A stretch of 23,683 bases of DNA from Echinostoma caproni (lineage: Eukaryota; Platyhelminthes; Trematoda; Plagiorchiida; Echinostomatidae), in NCBI GenBank assembly GCA_900618425.1, contig UZAN01044890.1:10807-34489 (forward strand), read 5' to 3'. Position 1 is the first letter of the stretch. Every line of letters begins with the position of its first letter. The notes below the pieces were generated by a model, which was not told where the DNA came from, did not search any database, and saw only the letters and a program-made list of their open reading frames with translations. This document shows positions 7,593-18,086 of the stretch, in pieces. A program made the translations under genes and the position numbers.

Positions 7593-9990
7593 GATACTTG
7601 CAAAGAAACACAGTGATGAAATTCCATTGTGACTGATGGGAGCGTACAAATAGAATTTCACCAGGTCTGTTTTTAGACCGCCCGTTCCATTGAAATCAAA
7701 TGCACAACAGAAATGGTAAAACTGAGGGTAAATAGCGCACCACGATCATAAATGAACACTTTGCGGTGAAGGAAGCCAAAAGTTTTGTTTAGGGAGACGA
7801 AAAAGAGAAGGGTGAAATGCCGAATTCATAAAACAGAACTAAACGTAAACGGATACCCGGGTAAATTTCCCAACTGTAATCCAGAGAGAGAGGGAATGGG
7901 CTTCCTGTCTCCCCCCCCCCTCCAAAAAAGGAGAACAATTAGCAAACCGTGAAGATAATCCAACTCCTGCGGATCCTGTATAGATAAGCCACTCTATTGG
8001 AAACAATTATGAAGACTATGACCGTTTCGGTTAACGTCTCGTCTAACTCTAGGAGACCCATCAACCCCGATTGAGTAACAAAATGAAGACAACAAATTGT
8101 TCTCAATAACCTCTTGACCAGTACGACACAATTTCAAGAGCAGTTGTGCTGCTACTTAAGCCGATCTCATGACGAGGTAATGATCCGAACACAGCCTAGA
8201 ACACCAACTCTGCTGATTTAGAATCCGACGAAAGGTTATGGTGTTGAATCATAAGTTAGATAGAACAGGGGACATGTGGTCCAAATGTAAGCTGTATTTA
8301 CGGTGCGGTGCAGAGTTCCATGGGTTCCGATCGCTAGCGGTGACCGAAACGGTTGGCACGTAAGTTTTAAAGTCCGAGACCGGAGCAACAACAGAGCTGA
8401 ATTCGGGCTTTCGAAAACTTTCGGACGGCGAACAGCTGATTACGCTACTAGTGTTATCAATACACACACAAATGAACAACAGTGCCTGACCATGTTATAA
8501 TCTAAAGATTGTGCTGAAGTCAGCCCTTATCGAAATATGGCGAACAATTTATTTTGCTGTTCCGTCCGTCTAAGTCGATCGATGGTCTATTTGTTCAACC
8601 AATTAGAAGATCAAGCTTATCTCTTTGTTTCGCACATGTTTTACTGGTTTGCGGATAAATTGTTGAAAACATGTTGAACTTGATGGTGTAGGTTCGGACC
8701 AGATCCTCCCTAAGCCTGGCAAACAAACGCAACACGGCCATAGGAAATGGACACCCCAAAATATTAAGTCAGCGATAGTTGCAAATAGGGCTCAGAAGTG
8801 CCGCTGCCATCACTTCTCAATTCCATCATTCGATGAAGGCCAAATGAACGCCAACATACACTATTCGCCAAATACACACACGCTGCCCTCCACAAACCAT
8901 GCTATCGTGGCTTTATCCTTCCAGTACGAAGTGTTTAAATTTAGCTCAACTCAAGTATATTTTCGTGTGATAAGGTCTAGCCTGGCACGCGCAGAAATCA
9001 TATAATACATGTGCACTTTGTATTTCGACGGCCCACTTTCATTTTGCTCTCTTGAGTTCAAGTATGACCTACACAAAAGAACACTGTCTGACATACGTTT
9101 GGAATATGATAATGGGGAGAAGCTGCACCGTGCGATCGACCATCAAGTCGGATAGTGAGTCAATGGATGGACCACTTCAACAATTAGGTGGTTACTAGCG
9201 ACAACTAGGGACCAAGAGGCCATGGAAGGATAATACTGAGACGCTCAAGCTCTTGACTGAAGCTTTTAAATTAGACTGGCCGTGTTTAGCAGCTGAGATT
9301 GATCGAACGGAATTAAATAATCATGGAATCAGTCGACGTGGGAGTGCCTTAGAGGACACATAAATCTTCAGGGGATTTGGGTATTGCTATGGAAGAGGAA
9401 GAACGGAACAACATACCAAGTGTATGACACCTAGCATGACCAGAAAGGTGAATGCTGTTCATCATCACAGTGAGGTGATGAACATTATACTTTACTCAGA
9501 TTATCGTGATTAGGCAGATAAGTGATTAGATCCAGTGAAAAATAACCCATCACTCGAAAAACAAACAGCAAGGGAGTCATTTCCAGGTACAGCTCTTCTT
9601 ACGCACAATCACTCTTCAGTTCGCTGACGGGTGCACTTGACACGTCCACGAAGATGCAACTGACACAACCTGAATTACTCCAAATCCGTGTTTCTTTTTG
9701 TGTGTGGATTATTCCAGTGCTCATGTTTGGCTAATCGCAGTTAAAATGAGCCCATATGAAGCATATTTTCTGCAACAAAATCCCACCCACCCACCCCAAA
9801 AAAACAGACATAGCAACCCGATTGAATGTGTGCTTTCTTAGTTCGTCTGTCCTCAAATCTATAAAGGTACAATACTCTAATAAACACTCAAATCTAGCAC
9901 AATAAAACCGTCGCATGAGACTGAGCGGAGTCTAGACGAAAATAAGCGCATCTATAGTGATCTCAACTCACAAGTACTCTCACATCTGAA
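7593..9990. other. unassigned non-coding stretch
   Basis: No frame over 80 codons and no protein or RNA gene similarity. It holds a C10 run at 7911-7920, CGAAAC-type motifs near 8021-8036 (minus) and 8342-8350 (plus), and a perfect-stem hairpin at 9456-9484. It is probably intergenic or intronic DNA with old repeats. Confidence 0.45.
9456..9484. repeat. inverted repeat, 9-bp perfect stem
   Basis: TGTTCATCA (9456-9464) is the exact reverse complement of TGATGAACA (9476-9484), with an 11-nt spacer TCACAGTGAGG that can add three further pairs. No terminator or RNA role can be assigned. Confidence 0.6.
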
Positions 9991-10179
9991 TTGCGTTTCA
10001 ATTGGTCCGATCTCCTTCTTGAGAATAACATTACTCAGGTGTGCATTTCAGGTCTATTGATATCAAGCAATGTACTAAATTACGCAATGTTAGACGAGGG
10101 GGACAAAAATGTGCATTTCGTTCGTATAACTCCCAGGGGTAAGCAAACAACACTACTACTGCGCGAAACGAGGACAGTG

Positions 10180-11459
10180 TTAAAAAGGAGCAAAACTATG
10201 AACCTCAGTGAAATGAACAAACATCTCCATTGTCTCGCCAATTGCCTGTTAGTTCAGCCGCCAGTCGAAGGACTCAATGAACACTGGAAGAAAATCAAAG
10301 AAGCAATGCAAATATCATCAAAAACAATGTCGGACCCTGGCGTTGGTTCAGAATANNNNNNNNNNNNNNNNNNNNNNNNNNNNNNNNNNNNNNNNNNNNN
10401 NNNNNNNNNNNNNNNNNNNNNNNNNNNNNNNNNNNNNNNNNNNNNNNNNNNNNNNNNNNNNNNNNNNNNNNNNNNNNNNNNNNNNNNNNNNNNNNNNNNN
10501 NNNNNNNNNNNNNNNNNNNNNNNNNNNNNNNNNNNNNNNNNNNNNNNNNNNNNNNNNNNNNNNNNNNNNNNNNNNNNNNNNNNNNNNNNNNNNNNNNNNN
10601 NNNNNNNNNNNNNNNNNNNNNNNNNNNNNNNNNNNNNNNNNNNNNNNNNNNNNNNNNNNNNNNNNNNNNNNNNNNNNNNNNNNNNNNNNNNNNNNNNNNN
10701 NNNNNNNNNNNNNNNNNNNNNNNNNNNNNNNNNNNNNNNNNNNNNNNNNNNNNNNNNNNNNNNNNNNNNNNNNNNNNNNNNNNNNNNNNNNNNNNNNNNN
10801 NNNNNNNNNNNNNNNNNNNNNNNNNNNNNNNNNNNNNNNNNNNNNNNNNNNNNNNNNNNNNNNNNNNNNNNNNNNNNNNNNNNNNNNNNNNNNNNNNNNN
10901 NNNNNNNNNNNNNNNNNNNNNNNNNNNNNNNNNNNNNNNNNNNNNNNNNNNNNNNNNNNNNNNNNNNNNNNNNNNNNNNNNNNNNNNNNNNNNNNNNNNN
11001 NNNNNNNNNNNNNNNNNNNNNNNNNNNNNNNNNNNNNNNNNNNNNNNNNNNNNNNNNNNNNNNNNNNCTAATTATGAACACAGGTGCCAGGAAAGTAGGC
11101 GTAGGCGAGATAATTAAGGAATCTAATGGCACACTGATTCACGATCAGCAACACCGTCTTGATCGATGGGCTAAACATTTCAAGGCTCATTTCAACTGGG
11201 CCCCATCGACATCTGATCACTCACCCTCCACCTTGACTGAGCAAATACTGCCAGTTGATGCTAGTCCTCCATCTGAAATGGAGGTTTCTCGGGAAATAAG
11301 TTATCTCAAAAGGTATAAGGTTTCCGGCCCCGACGGGCTGTCCCCATCGGTTTTTAAAGATGGAGGTTTAGTCTTGGTTTTGGAGTTAACAAAACTCCTG
11401 GGTTCAGTGTGGGAGAGGGAAGAGCTTACAACTGAATGGTGTGAATCGGTAATCGTATC
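10180..11459 (+). mobile_element. RTE-type LINE fragment: linker and start of reverse transcriptase
   Basis: One frame is open on both sides of a 712-bp gap. Before the gap, LSEMNKHLHCLANCLLVQPP and EGLNEHWKKIKEAMQISSKT match the region between endonuclease and RT of RTE-like LINEs (..L..RF..L......W..IK........LG). After the gap come MNTGARKVGVGEIIKESNGT, HRLDRWAKHFKAHFNW, LKRYKVSGPDGLSPSVFKDG and LLGSVWEREELTTEWCESVI, which match the first RT blocks (RLDRWAEYF, LK..KAPGPDG, IW..E..P..W...I..P). The match stops at about 11459, before the catalytic YADD region, and the frame ends at 11511. The endonuclease domain is not visible upstream. RTE elements copy their RNA into target DNA at a nick. 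This copy is truncated at both ends. Whether the gap length is real is unknown. Confidence 0.75.
10356..11067. other. assembly gap (712 N)
   Basis: A run of N inside the LINE. In relatives, roughly 70 residues separate the flanking conserved blocks (an estimate from memory), so the gap may be over-sized or hide an insertion. Open frames crossing it have no meaning inside it. Confidence 0.99.
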
Positions 11460-12369
11460 GATTGACGCAGTACCAGTTAGCAAATACCACTTCAAAGTGG
11501 TTTCTCTCTGATTTGTCCCATCCATTCCATTAACACATGAAGACATATATTTGGGAAGAATTTATCAGTTCAGTTTAGTTTGTGCAACCATTAACCATGC
11601 ACTATCGTGCGCCGGTATTGGTTGTTGTCTTTAGGGCTGCCAATTTGGATGAACATGAGGGAGAAAGACAGGAAAGGTTGAAAGCAGGATCAAAGAGAAA
11701 ACTTAGAATTTCATTGCACTAATTTTGCAGAGAAATTGACAAGATGCAGATTTCATACAAGTCATCAGTTTCGCATGCTCTCATTCAGGACTGGAAACGC
11801 ACAATTATGTGATCATAACAAAGAAACAGAGGAGTTGAAATGAGCACCTGGAATGAGATGGTGAATAAGTGCTTTGCCTGATTTGAGTATTTTATTTCCG
11901 AGTTAGGATAAAGCAAGATGACCATATTTGATAAGAATTAAGAAAATGAATTGGTTAAAACAAGATGGTGAAACCGAGTAGTGGTGGACGCCGGGGGTAG
12001 GTATATCGTACAATGCGGTAGGATATCATCTGGCATGACTTGATCACCGCCGCGGTCACAACAGTTGCGTCAAACAGATTTCCAAAACACAACTGTGGTT
12101 TCATGTGACGAATAAGTGTCGACTCTAGAAATAGAAAAAAACTGTGATTTTCGAGATCTCGCAATGACCCGAAACGATTTTAGTGACCGCAGTCTAGCGA
12201 ATGCCGAGGAATTGCATTCCATGATGGTCCCCGGGGGACATTTTAACGCATTCCGATTGACAGATGCCTTTCTGCTCTTCTCGCGTATCTCAAATACAGT
12301 GAAACGCATGGAAGTAAATTTAGGTAACACTAATATCTTTTTGATTCACATTAGTGCGGGTGGCAAACA
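11460..12369. other. unassigned sequence
   Basis: No coding similarity was seen on either strand. The short open frames at 12070-12397 have no recognisable product. A 6-bp stem, 4-nt loop hairpin (ACCACT TCAA AGTGGT) lies at 11486-11501 just past the LINE break. Confidence 0.4.
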
Positions 12370-13165
12370 AATTTCTGATGGAAAATCATTAGTCTAGCGG
12401 CATTCCACGTTCTTCCCACTTCAGGTGCCAAACGACGAGATATCATGGTTGTCGCTTTATCTCCAGGGAAAGGTAGACATCCTTCTTCTAAGCAATTAAT
12501 CAGACAGGCCGGATTGCTGCACTGGTAAGCGAACCTTAAGAGGATGATCATTATCAAGCAAAACATAGGCCGATCGTTCTAATGCATTCCGCAAGACTTG
12601 TGTGCTGCATGGAAAACCCTGTTAAAAACAGAGTTTGTATCCCATAAGGCAGAAGCTCCGTGAGTGTCATTCCTGTCCTGTTTAAGTAGGCTTGCGATAT
12701 ATAGGGATAGTTGAAGCTTCCCGTTTGACCATCGGTTGAGTAGTAAATCAGTAAAAGGAAGTTTGGGCTCGGATGCACATTCTAAAGTCAGGTCGATGCT
12801 GGGACGTTCTGCCCAGAATAATAACTAATATATCAACAGCATATTGACGGCATGGTAGTAGAGTGCATTCAGCTCTTCGTCCAGTTTGCTTTCTAATGTT
12901 GACTAGAAGATATCAGACAGAGTTGACCCGAACGGGCTTCTATAAGAAGCACCAGCAACTTGTTTATAGATATTTCCATTGAAGGTGGACTGCAAGTCGC
13001 GAAATACAGATTCAGCAGGGTTTTCAAATCACCGTCGACAATTCACTGGCATATTTGTATGCCTTACTTACAGCCTCCTCGACCGGGACGGTTGTGAATA
13101 ATGACGTAAAACCACGAAATCCAAGGAAACGAGTGAAGAAATACACATTTGGTAGTAAATGATCC
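12370..13165 (-). pseudogene. Penelope-like element reverse transcriptase, degenerate
   Basis: On the minus strand, reading down from about 13165 and changing frame several times, one meets in the right order the RT blocks of PLEs. These are FTSLFTTVPVEEAV (family: SLFTNVPV.EA), then FNGNIYKQVAGASYRSPFGS (family: F.GK.YKQ..G.AMGSPL), then RQYAVDILVI (family: Y.DD..V), then PKLPFTDLLLNRWSNGKLQ (family: LPFLD......G.L), then YRKPT followed by a stop, and finally LPFPGDKATTMISRRLAPEV and RTWNAARLMI (family: LPFKGD......RRL / R.F.AA.L...F). YxDD reads YAVD, so a catalytic Asp is lost (12832-12843). Several stops and at least three frame changes occur. The GIY-YIG endonuclease that should follow below 12370 is absent. 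PLEs are an ancient retroelement class with telomerase-like RT. The CA microsatellite at 13265 lies just upstream. Confidence 0.75.
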
Positions 13166-13179
13166 AAGTCCCTCAGTCC

Positions 13180-13225
13180 GAACTCGGGCAGTTTGGTGCT
13201 TAATAGAGTACTCTGAACTCGGGCA
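13180..13225. repeat. short direct repeat GAACTCGGGCA
   Basis: GAACTCGGGCA occurs at 13180-13190 and 13215-13225, 35 bp apart, between the PLE fragment and the CA run. It is probably a small local duplication. Confidence 0.6.
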
Positions 13226-13261
13226 ACTGTTGCGTGAGTTTGCGCACGAGGAGAGTAAGAA

Positions 13262-13264
<3 letters not shown>

Positions 13265-13319
<55 letters not shown>
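13265..13319. repeat. (AC)n microsatellite, 55 bp
   Basis: An uninterrupted AC run. Open frames through it are artefacts (poly Thr-His or Val-Cys). Confidence 0.98.
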
Positions 13320-13321
<2 letters not shown>

Positions 13322-13800
13322 GGAACGTGAGAAATTGTTATTCCGATAGGTAGGTAATCCACGTGACGTCATTGCCTGTTTAGATGTTTATATCCGGCAA
13401 AAACCAATCATGTGCACATGTTTGTGCACTTAGAGGGGGGGGGGAGAGAGAATAATGTGTATTTACCATTTTGCATGCGTTGTTCGTTGTTGATCGCGTG
13501 AGGTGTTTCACTTGTTGCATTTGCAGTACCGTTGTTTCGGACTGAATTTCCATTTGTCATTTTGTACGGGAAGGTGAAAAGAATATTTATCGAACTACAT
13601 GTGAACAGGTTTCTATGGCAACACAGCCATAAAATATATGAATGCACCTAAGCTCTCGTGATCTCGATCTATGTGCTGTCGTACGTGCGTCAACTGTTCC
13701 CATGGCACGGTGAGCTTGTGCTGTGTTTAAAATGAATCATAATTTGGGGCACTGTATGCAATTAATGAAAAGCATTTCGATTTCCCTGTGAATAGTATCG

Positions 13801-13821
13801 TATTATTATTATTATTATTAT
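13801..13821. repeat. (TAT)n trinucleotide microsatellite
   Basis: Seven perfect TAT/ATT units. Confidence 0.95.
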
Positions 13822-14183
13822 GTTGGTGACTAGGTGGTTGCTGATGTTTGTCAGAACCTGTCCCTAATGTTTGCTCACGTTTGTTCTGGATATCCGTCCC
13901 AAGAAGAAACAGAACCAAGGATTAGGTTTGTAGAAATGAGATATTCTGAAACTTCCGGAAGGTTGGAATTAAGTTCGGCTAGGCCTAGGCTGTTATTTAA
14001 GCAACGGCAGCAGAAACCTGAAAGTAGATATGATCAGTGCAAGAGAAGCGTGCGATGCAGAGCTCACTGTGGGGAATTGTCTTTTCGAGCTCCTTAAAAG
14101 CACGATAGTATTTAAAGCAAAACTTAACCCTGGAAGTGTCCAAGTTGACATATCTAGTGAAGAAACTTTCTCTGGAAGAGCAA

Positions 14184-14204
14184 TATCGCCAAATAATGGC
14201 GATA
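14184..14204. repeat. perfect 8-bp hairpin
   Basis: TATCGCCA and TGGCGATA are exact reverse complements separated by AATAA. No poly-T follows, so there is no reason to call it a terminator. Confidence 0.6.
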
Positions 14205-15357
14205 AATGCCAAATCTCGACAGTACACTTGATTGTATCCGGTGGAGAATGATCCTTAATTAAGAGGGAAAAGCATCACGGTAGTTTAGCTACTTGATCGA
14301 GAGGTTAAGTCACTACTTAATATCTGAACCTTGATGGTTCTGATAAGCATGTCATGATTATGTAACCATGCCCTGATAATCCTCAATTCATCATGATCAT
14401 CGTACAGCGAAATACCGTGAAGCGAACTTCACTGACCGCTGCCAAACTCACAATGCATACAAGGTTAGTGGTAAAGTTGAAAGTAGACAGGGGTTGGATC
14501 TATTTTGAGGAAGGGAGAAGAAGATGAGCCACTATGGTCAACACACAGAGAGTGCCCAATCGAACTCTGCATACATACCGTTTCAAGCATTCTGACCTGA
14601 TAACAAATGACAACAAGAACGCCACTGCTGCCGGTTCGCTGCCATATCCTTCAGTGTCTCCAATCAACTGTGGAGTCTTTCGGACCCGAACCTGGAAGGT
14701 GAGAGACACCTATCCTACCTAATGTCATTTCTTCATACCTCGTCCCCACATCACCTCAATTACGTATGACTGGTTGGAAATTGAACCCGTCCTGCTGCTA
14801 GTCCTCAGTGTAGAGTGAAAGTGCTTCTGGTACATGATTTGATGATCACGACCAACCTGAATGAATCTATCAGGAAACTTGGAGAAAAACAAGAGGCAAG
14901 AAAAGAAAACTGCCGTTGCGAAACTGTCGGCTGGAGAACCGCTACATCATTGTTATTCACAATGTGTCATCGTAACTTTTTCTCTGAGTCTAAAAACATA
15001 TTGGATTCAAATCAGTAAACTCCTTACAAATCCGGAGTTGAGTTTAGGTCGTGTAAAAAGTGCAAGAAATGCGGCCATGATATCATTAGGGAAAAAAACG
15101 GGTAGGATTAAGTATAATACAGAATTCGTGCTATCAGAATTATTGAACTGAAGTTTTCTACAGGTTAGTTGTCGGTGTTTACTTCATGTTTTTAAGTCAC
15201 GTAGAATAATGACACAAGTTCAGTCATGTGGGAACAAATACCTATGTTTCGGCGAATGTTTCCATCTGATAACTGACTCAAGTTACGACCATGTAAGGCT
15301 TTGACTTCAATTTCGAAGGTTCATTCCTTGAGTATCAACCGGCACGCAAAAGTGGAC

Positions 15358-15404
15358 TGCACTCTTGATGAGTCCCGACAGGGACGAAACAGTTGTCCGG
15401 TGCA
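15358..15404 (+). ncRNA. hammerhead-ribozyme-like motif (type I layout), probably decayed
   Basis: The order of parts fits a hammerhead ribozyme: TGCAC (stem I, 15358-15362), TTGATGA (15365-15371; canonical core CUGANGA), perfect 5-bp stem II GTCCC-GACA-GGGAC (15372-15385), GAAA (15386-15389), a minimal stem III ACA-GT-TGT (15389-15396, sharing its first A with the GAAA box), cleavage position GUC (15395-15397), then GTGCA (15400-15404), which pairs with TGCAC. Hammerheads with very short stem III are known from Penelope-like elements, and two PLE fragments lie in this window. The invariant first C of the core is T here, or a T is inserted after the C, and the base pair next to the core is C/C, so self-cleavage is doubtful. 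A PLE coding region does not follow directly. Confidence 0.7.
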
Positions 15405-15568
15405 CTTTATCAACCATCACACTAACGATTCAATCGCAAACTAAACCATGGACTTAAACAGGCAGATTGTAATACGTCATTTACTAGCGATAAGCATGTC
15501 ATTAGCATACAGCCGTACAGGACAACAAAAGCGCAACGGGTTTCCAGTCCGGTCAAGTCGAGATTCAT

Positions 15569-15569
<1 letters not shown>

Positions 15570-15635
<66 letters not shown>
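15570..15635. repeat. (CA)n microsatellite, 66 bp
   Basis: An uninterrupted CA run. It is followed by one unknown base at 15636, probably a sequencing slip at the repeat end. Confidence 0.98.
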
Positions 15636-15636
15636 N

Positions 15637-18040
15637 CACCGGATCCATGGGTCACTGTGACTGGACTAGTCTCAACTCATCAACACAGATCGTTCACGAA
15701 TATGCGGTGGTTTTCGCATGAGTGACTACCACACAAGAAGACCATCAGAGCATGTCCATCAGCCCATACGCCGTGATGTCAAAAGCGATAGGAATCAAAC
15801 TATAGTCGCGAACTTTAGTGAGGTCATAGGAAAATGTTTGATGTCCGGGCCTGAAGTTGGAAACATGTGAAATACACACCGGGGTCCTTCGAGTACAATC
15901 TCACTGTTATATAGGCCGCTATCGGGTGAAGACAGTAATGTGACATGTAGTAAATTAGGACTAAACCATCCCCTTATTTCTTGATGGGTTAAAATTCAAC
16001 AAGTCGATACCGATAGCAAGAACTAAGTAAAAGCATTCTTCAAGCATACAACAGACACTGAATGAAAGAGAATGAACTCCGTAAACAGTTCTTCGCAAAC
16101 AAACTATTTCCGTGAGCCAAACCATTGTTGAACTTGAGCTTTTTTAATTTCGTGTCTTTAGACTATTCACTCCAGATGAAAGATAATGAGAATAGTAACT
16201 GTAATAACCTGAGTTGATTTTTCAGTCGAGGCTGCAACACAACACGCGAAGGAATCAAAACAGACAGGGACTTCACAACACTAGTACGTGTTTTATTTTT
16301 GGACAACTTCGTTCGTCTCGGTTGTGATCGATTCAACCAATTGTTTAGTTAGACAAATAAAAGAGAAAGAATCAATGAATGAAAAAATGAGGCCGCTGTG
16401 TGGGACTGGTTTTTTGCCTCGGCTGCACAATATGCGATTTAATGACACGATCAAAAATACCACAGTAAACTGATGTTGTTGTGCCTCGTAAATTGACTAT
16501 GTAACTGATTCTGGTTCCTCAAAAAACAAAAAACAACCATCATTTGAAACACTAGCCGATACAACTGACAGGACACTTCCTAGGACCTTCTATGTTTCTA
16601 CGACGTTTAGGAACTAGAGCATAATTTCCCTAAAAGCAGTGAATGAAAAATGCCTAATGTCACATTGCAAACCAAGTATGGTAACCATTTTTCGTCTAAT
16701 GACCAGCACAAGTAAATACGGATTATTTGTAATGTTCGATCTGATTTTGATTGCATTTAAAGGCTAAAACCTGAGCAAACTGCTTCGGTGTTTCAATAGT
16801 GTTCATTCAGGCTGTGCATAGGATGATATACCGGAGTGGTTGTGCCAGTCGTGACGGTACGATCAATCATGCGAAAAGCTAGCACACCACCAAGCGAGTA
16901 CCGTGTTGACAGTATGTGTTGGCATATAGCACATTTCGCTGTCCTAGTTTCACCGTATCTCAATCACTGTGAGTGGTGTTCACGGACCCCGTCGGCCGAT
17001 ATAGCTCTCCCCACAGGACCAGGTAAACGCGGAAAGACACATGGATGCGGCTTGCGGAGGGCGGGGGTTGTTATCTTTGAGGTGGAGCTGTATTGCTGAG
17101 GAAGTGGTGAAATTCATGAGCAGTTCAGCCGCTGTAAATGCATGACGTGACGTTTGACTGATTTGTCTCGTCAGCGACTCAGTCCAGTTATCATCATTAG
17201 ATGACAGTTGCATACAGTGGTCTCCTATTAGCCGTATACACTACCTGTCCTTTGGGTCTGTCTATCAGATGTTGACAAAAGGCAGCCCCTAAAAATTGTA
17301 CTGGTCAGCCGATGTCTACCCTACTTTGATTTCCACCAGTGCAATCAGTTCAGTTTAGCTTCTCTGGAAAGCAGGTATCAGGTGGCGGGTGAGTTCAGAG
17401 GAAATTAGTTATGGAGTTACATTAACAGCGCGAGTGCCAGGTCAGCTCGGTTTTTCTTCTTACTATTCAATGGAATGGTTAAGCGGCTGTTTGTCATGAT
17501 GAATCACCAGTCCGTTTTCGGTGCGGACAGTTTCACTAGCCAAGATGCACCAACTTCCGGTTTTGCGAATCAATTGAGATTTGATCTTGTTATTCCCGGT
17601 CTACGATCTCGTCTGCTCCGTTTACCCGCAACTTTCGCAATCCTTGTATGGCTTTCGGTTAGCTCATACTTCAAACACCGCTTTTTCCAGTTTTAATCTC
17701 AGCCGATTGAAATCTGTAGTCTTTATGAGCATGAGATTGGAACTCTCCAAAAATGTCCGAGGAAAAACGAATTGCTCGTCAAATTATATTCCATTATCCA
17801 TTTATTCCATCATATTGAATGGTTCCAAATTCTTGTTTCAACGTTATCCTTGTCGTGAAGGAAAACGACCGAGCCAGGAAAGCGGTGATGTGTTAAATAG
17901 GTTTGAGATTTTGAGCGGTGATGAGTGAGACAAGGGACTTAATTTATCCAAAACACTGCGGGATCAGGCTTAATGTAAGTAACCTAATTGGACCGGGAAT
18001 TATTCGCTGGATCATGTCAACGGTATCCTGAAATGTGATC
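15637..18040. other. unassigned non-coding stretch
   Basis: No protein family or RNA gene was recognised. Open frames at 16836-17099 and 17581-17928 (115 codons, the longest here) show no known domain and no convincing splice context. A good splice-donor-like string, ATGTAAGTAA, lies at about 17974 but no exon was identified before it. Confidence 0.4.
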
Positions 18041-18086
18041 GATTTCGGTTAACTTATCCGTTGGACTGAAACGTTGTGCTGTGTGT
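18041..18086 (+). other. degenerate hammerhead-like tail
   Basis: TCC-GTT-GGA (18057-18065) followed by CTGAAACGTTGTGCTGTG resembles stem II, the GAAAC box and the cleavage side of the motif at 15358 (GAAACAGTTGTCCGGTGC there). The CUGAUGA part is not recognisable. It may be a worn copy of the same kind of element or chance. Confidence 0.25.

Larger units (their letters stand above)
13320..15357. other. unassigned stretch with simple repeats
   Basis: No frame with recognisable similarity. It contains G10 (13435-13444), a (TAT)n trinucleotide run (13801-13821), an 8-bp perfect hairpin (14184-14204) and a pol III B-box-like sequence on the minus strand (14682-14692) without a clear A box. Confidence 0.4.

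Noticed and set aside
9991..11511. 506-codon frame as an intact gene
   Set aside because: Most of it is N. Only the flanks are real sequence, and they are a LINE fragment. The opposite-strand and third-frame readings over the gap are likewise empty.
13024..13372. Frames with poly Val-Cys or Thr-His through the AC run
   Set aside because: Microsatellite translation. Only the part below about 13165 carries PLE similarity.
14682..14692. B-box-like GGTTCGGGTCC on the minus strand, possible tRNA or SINE
   Set aside because: No acceptable A box at the right distance and no cloverleaf could be drawn.
17581..17928. 115-codon frame as a gene
   Set aside because: No recognisable domain, an overlapping open frame on the same strand, and no promoter or splice context; likely chance.
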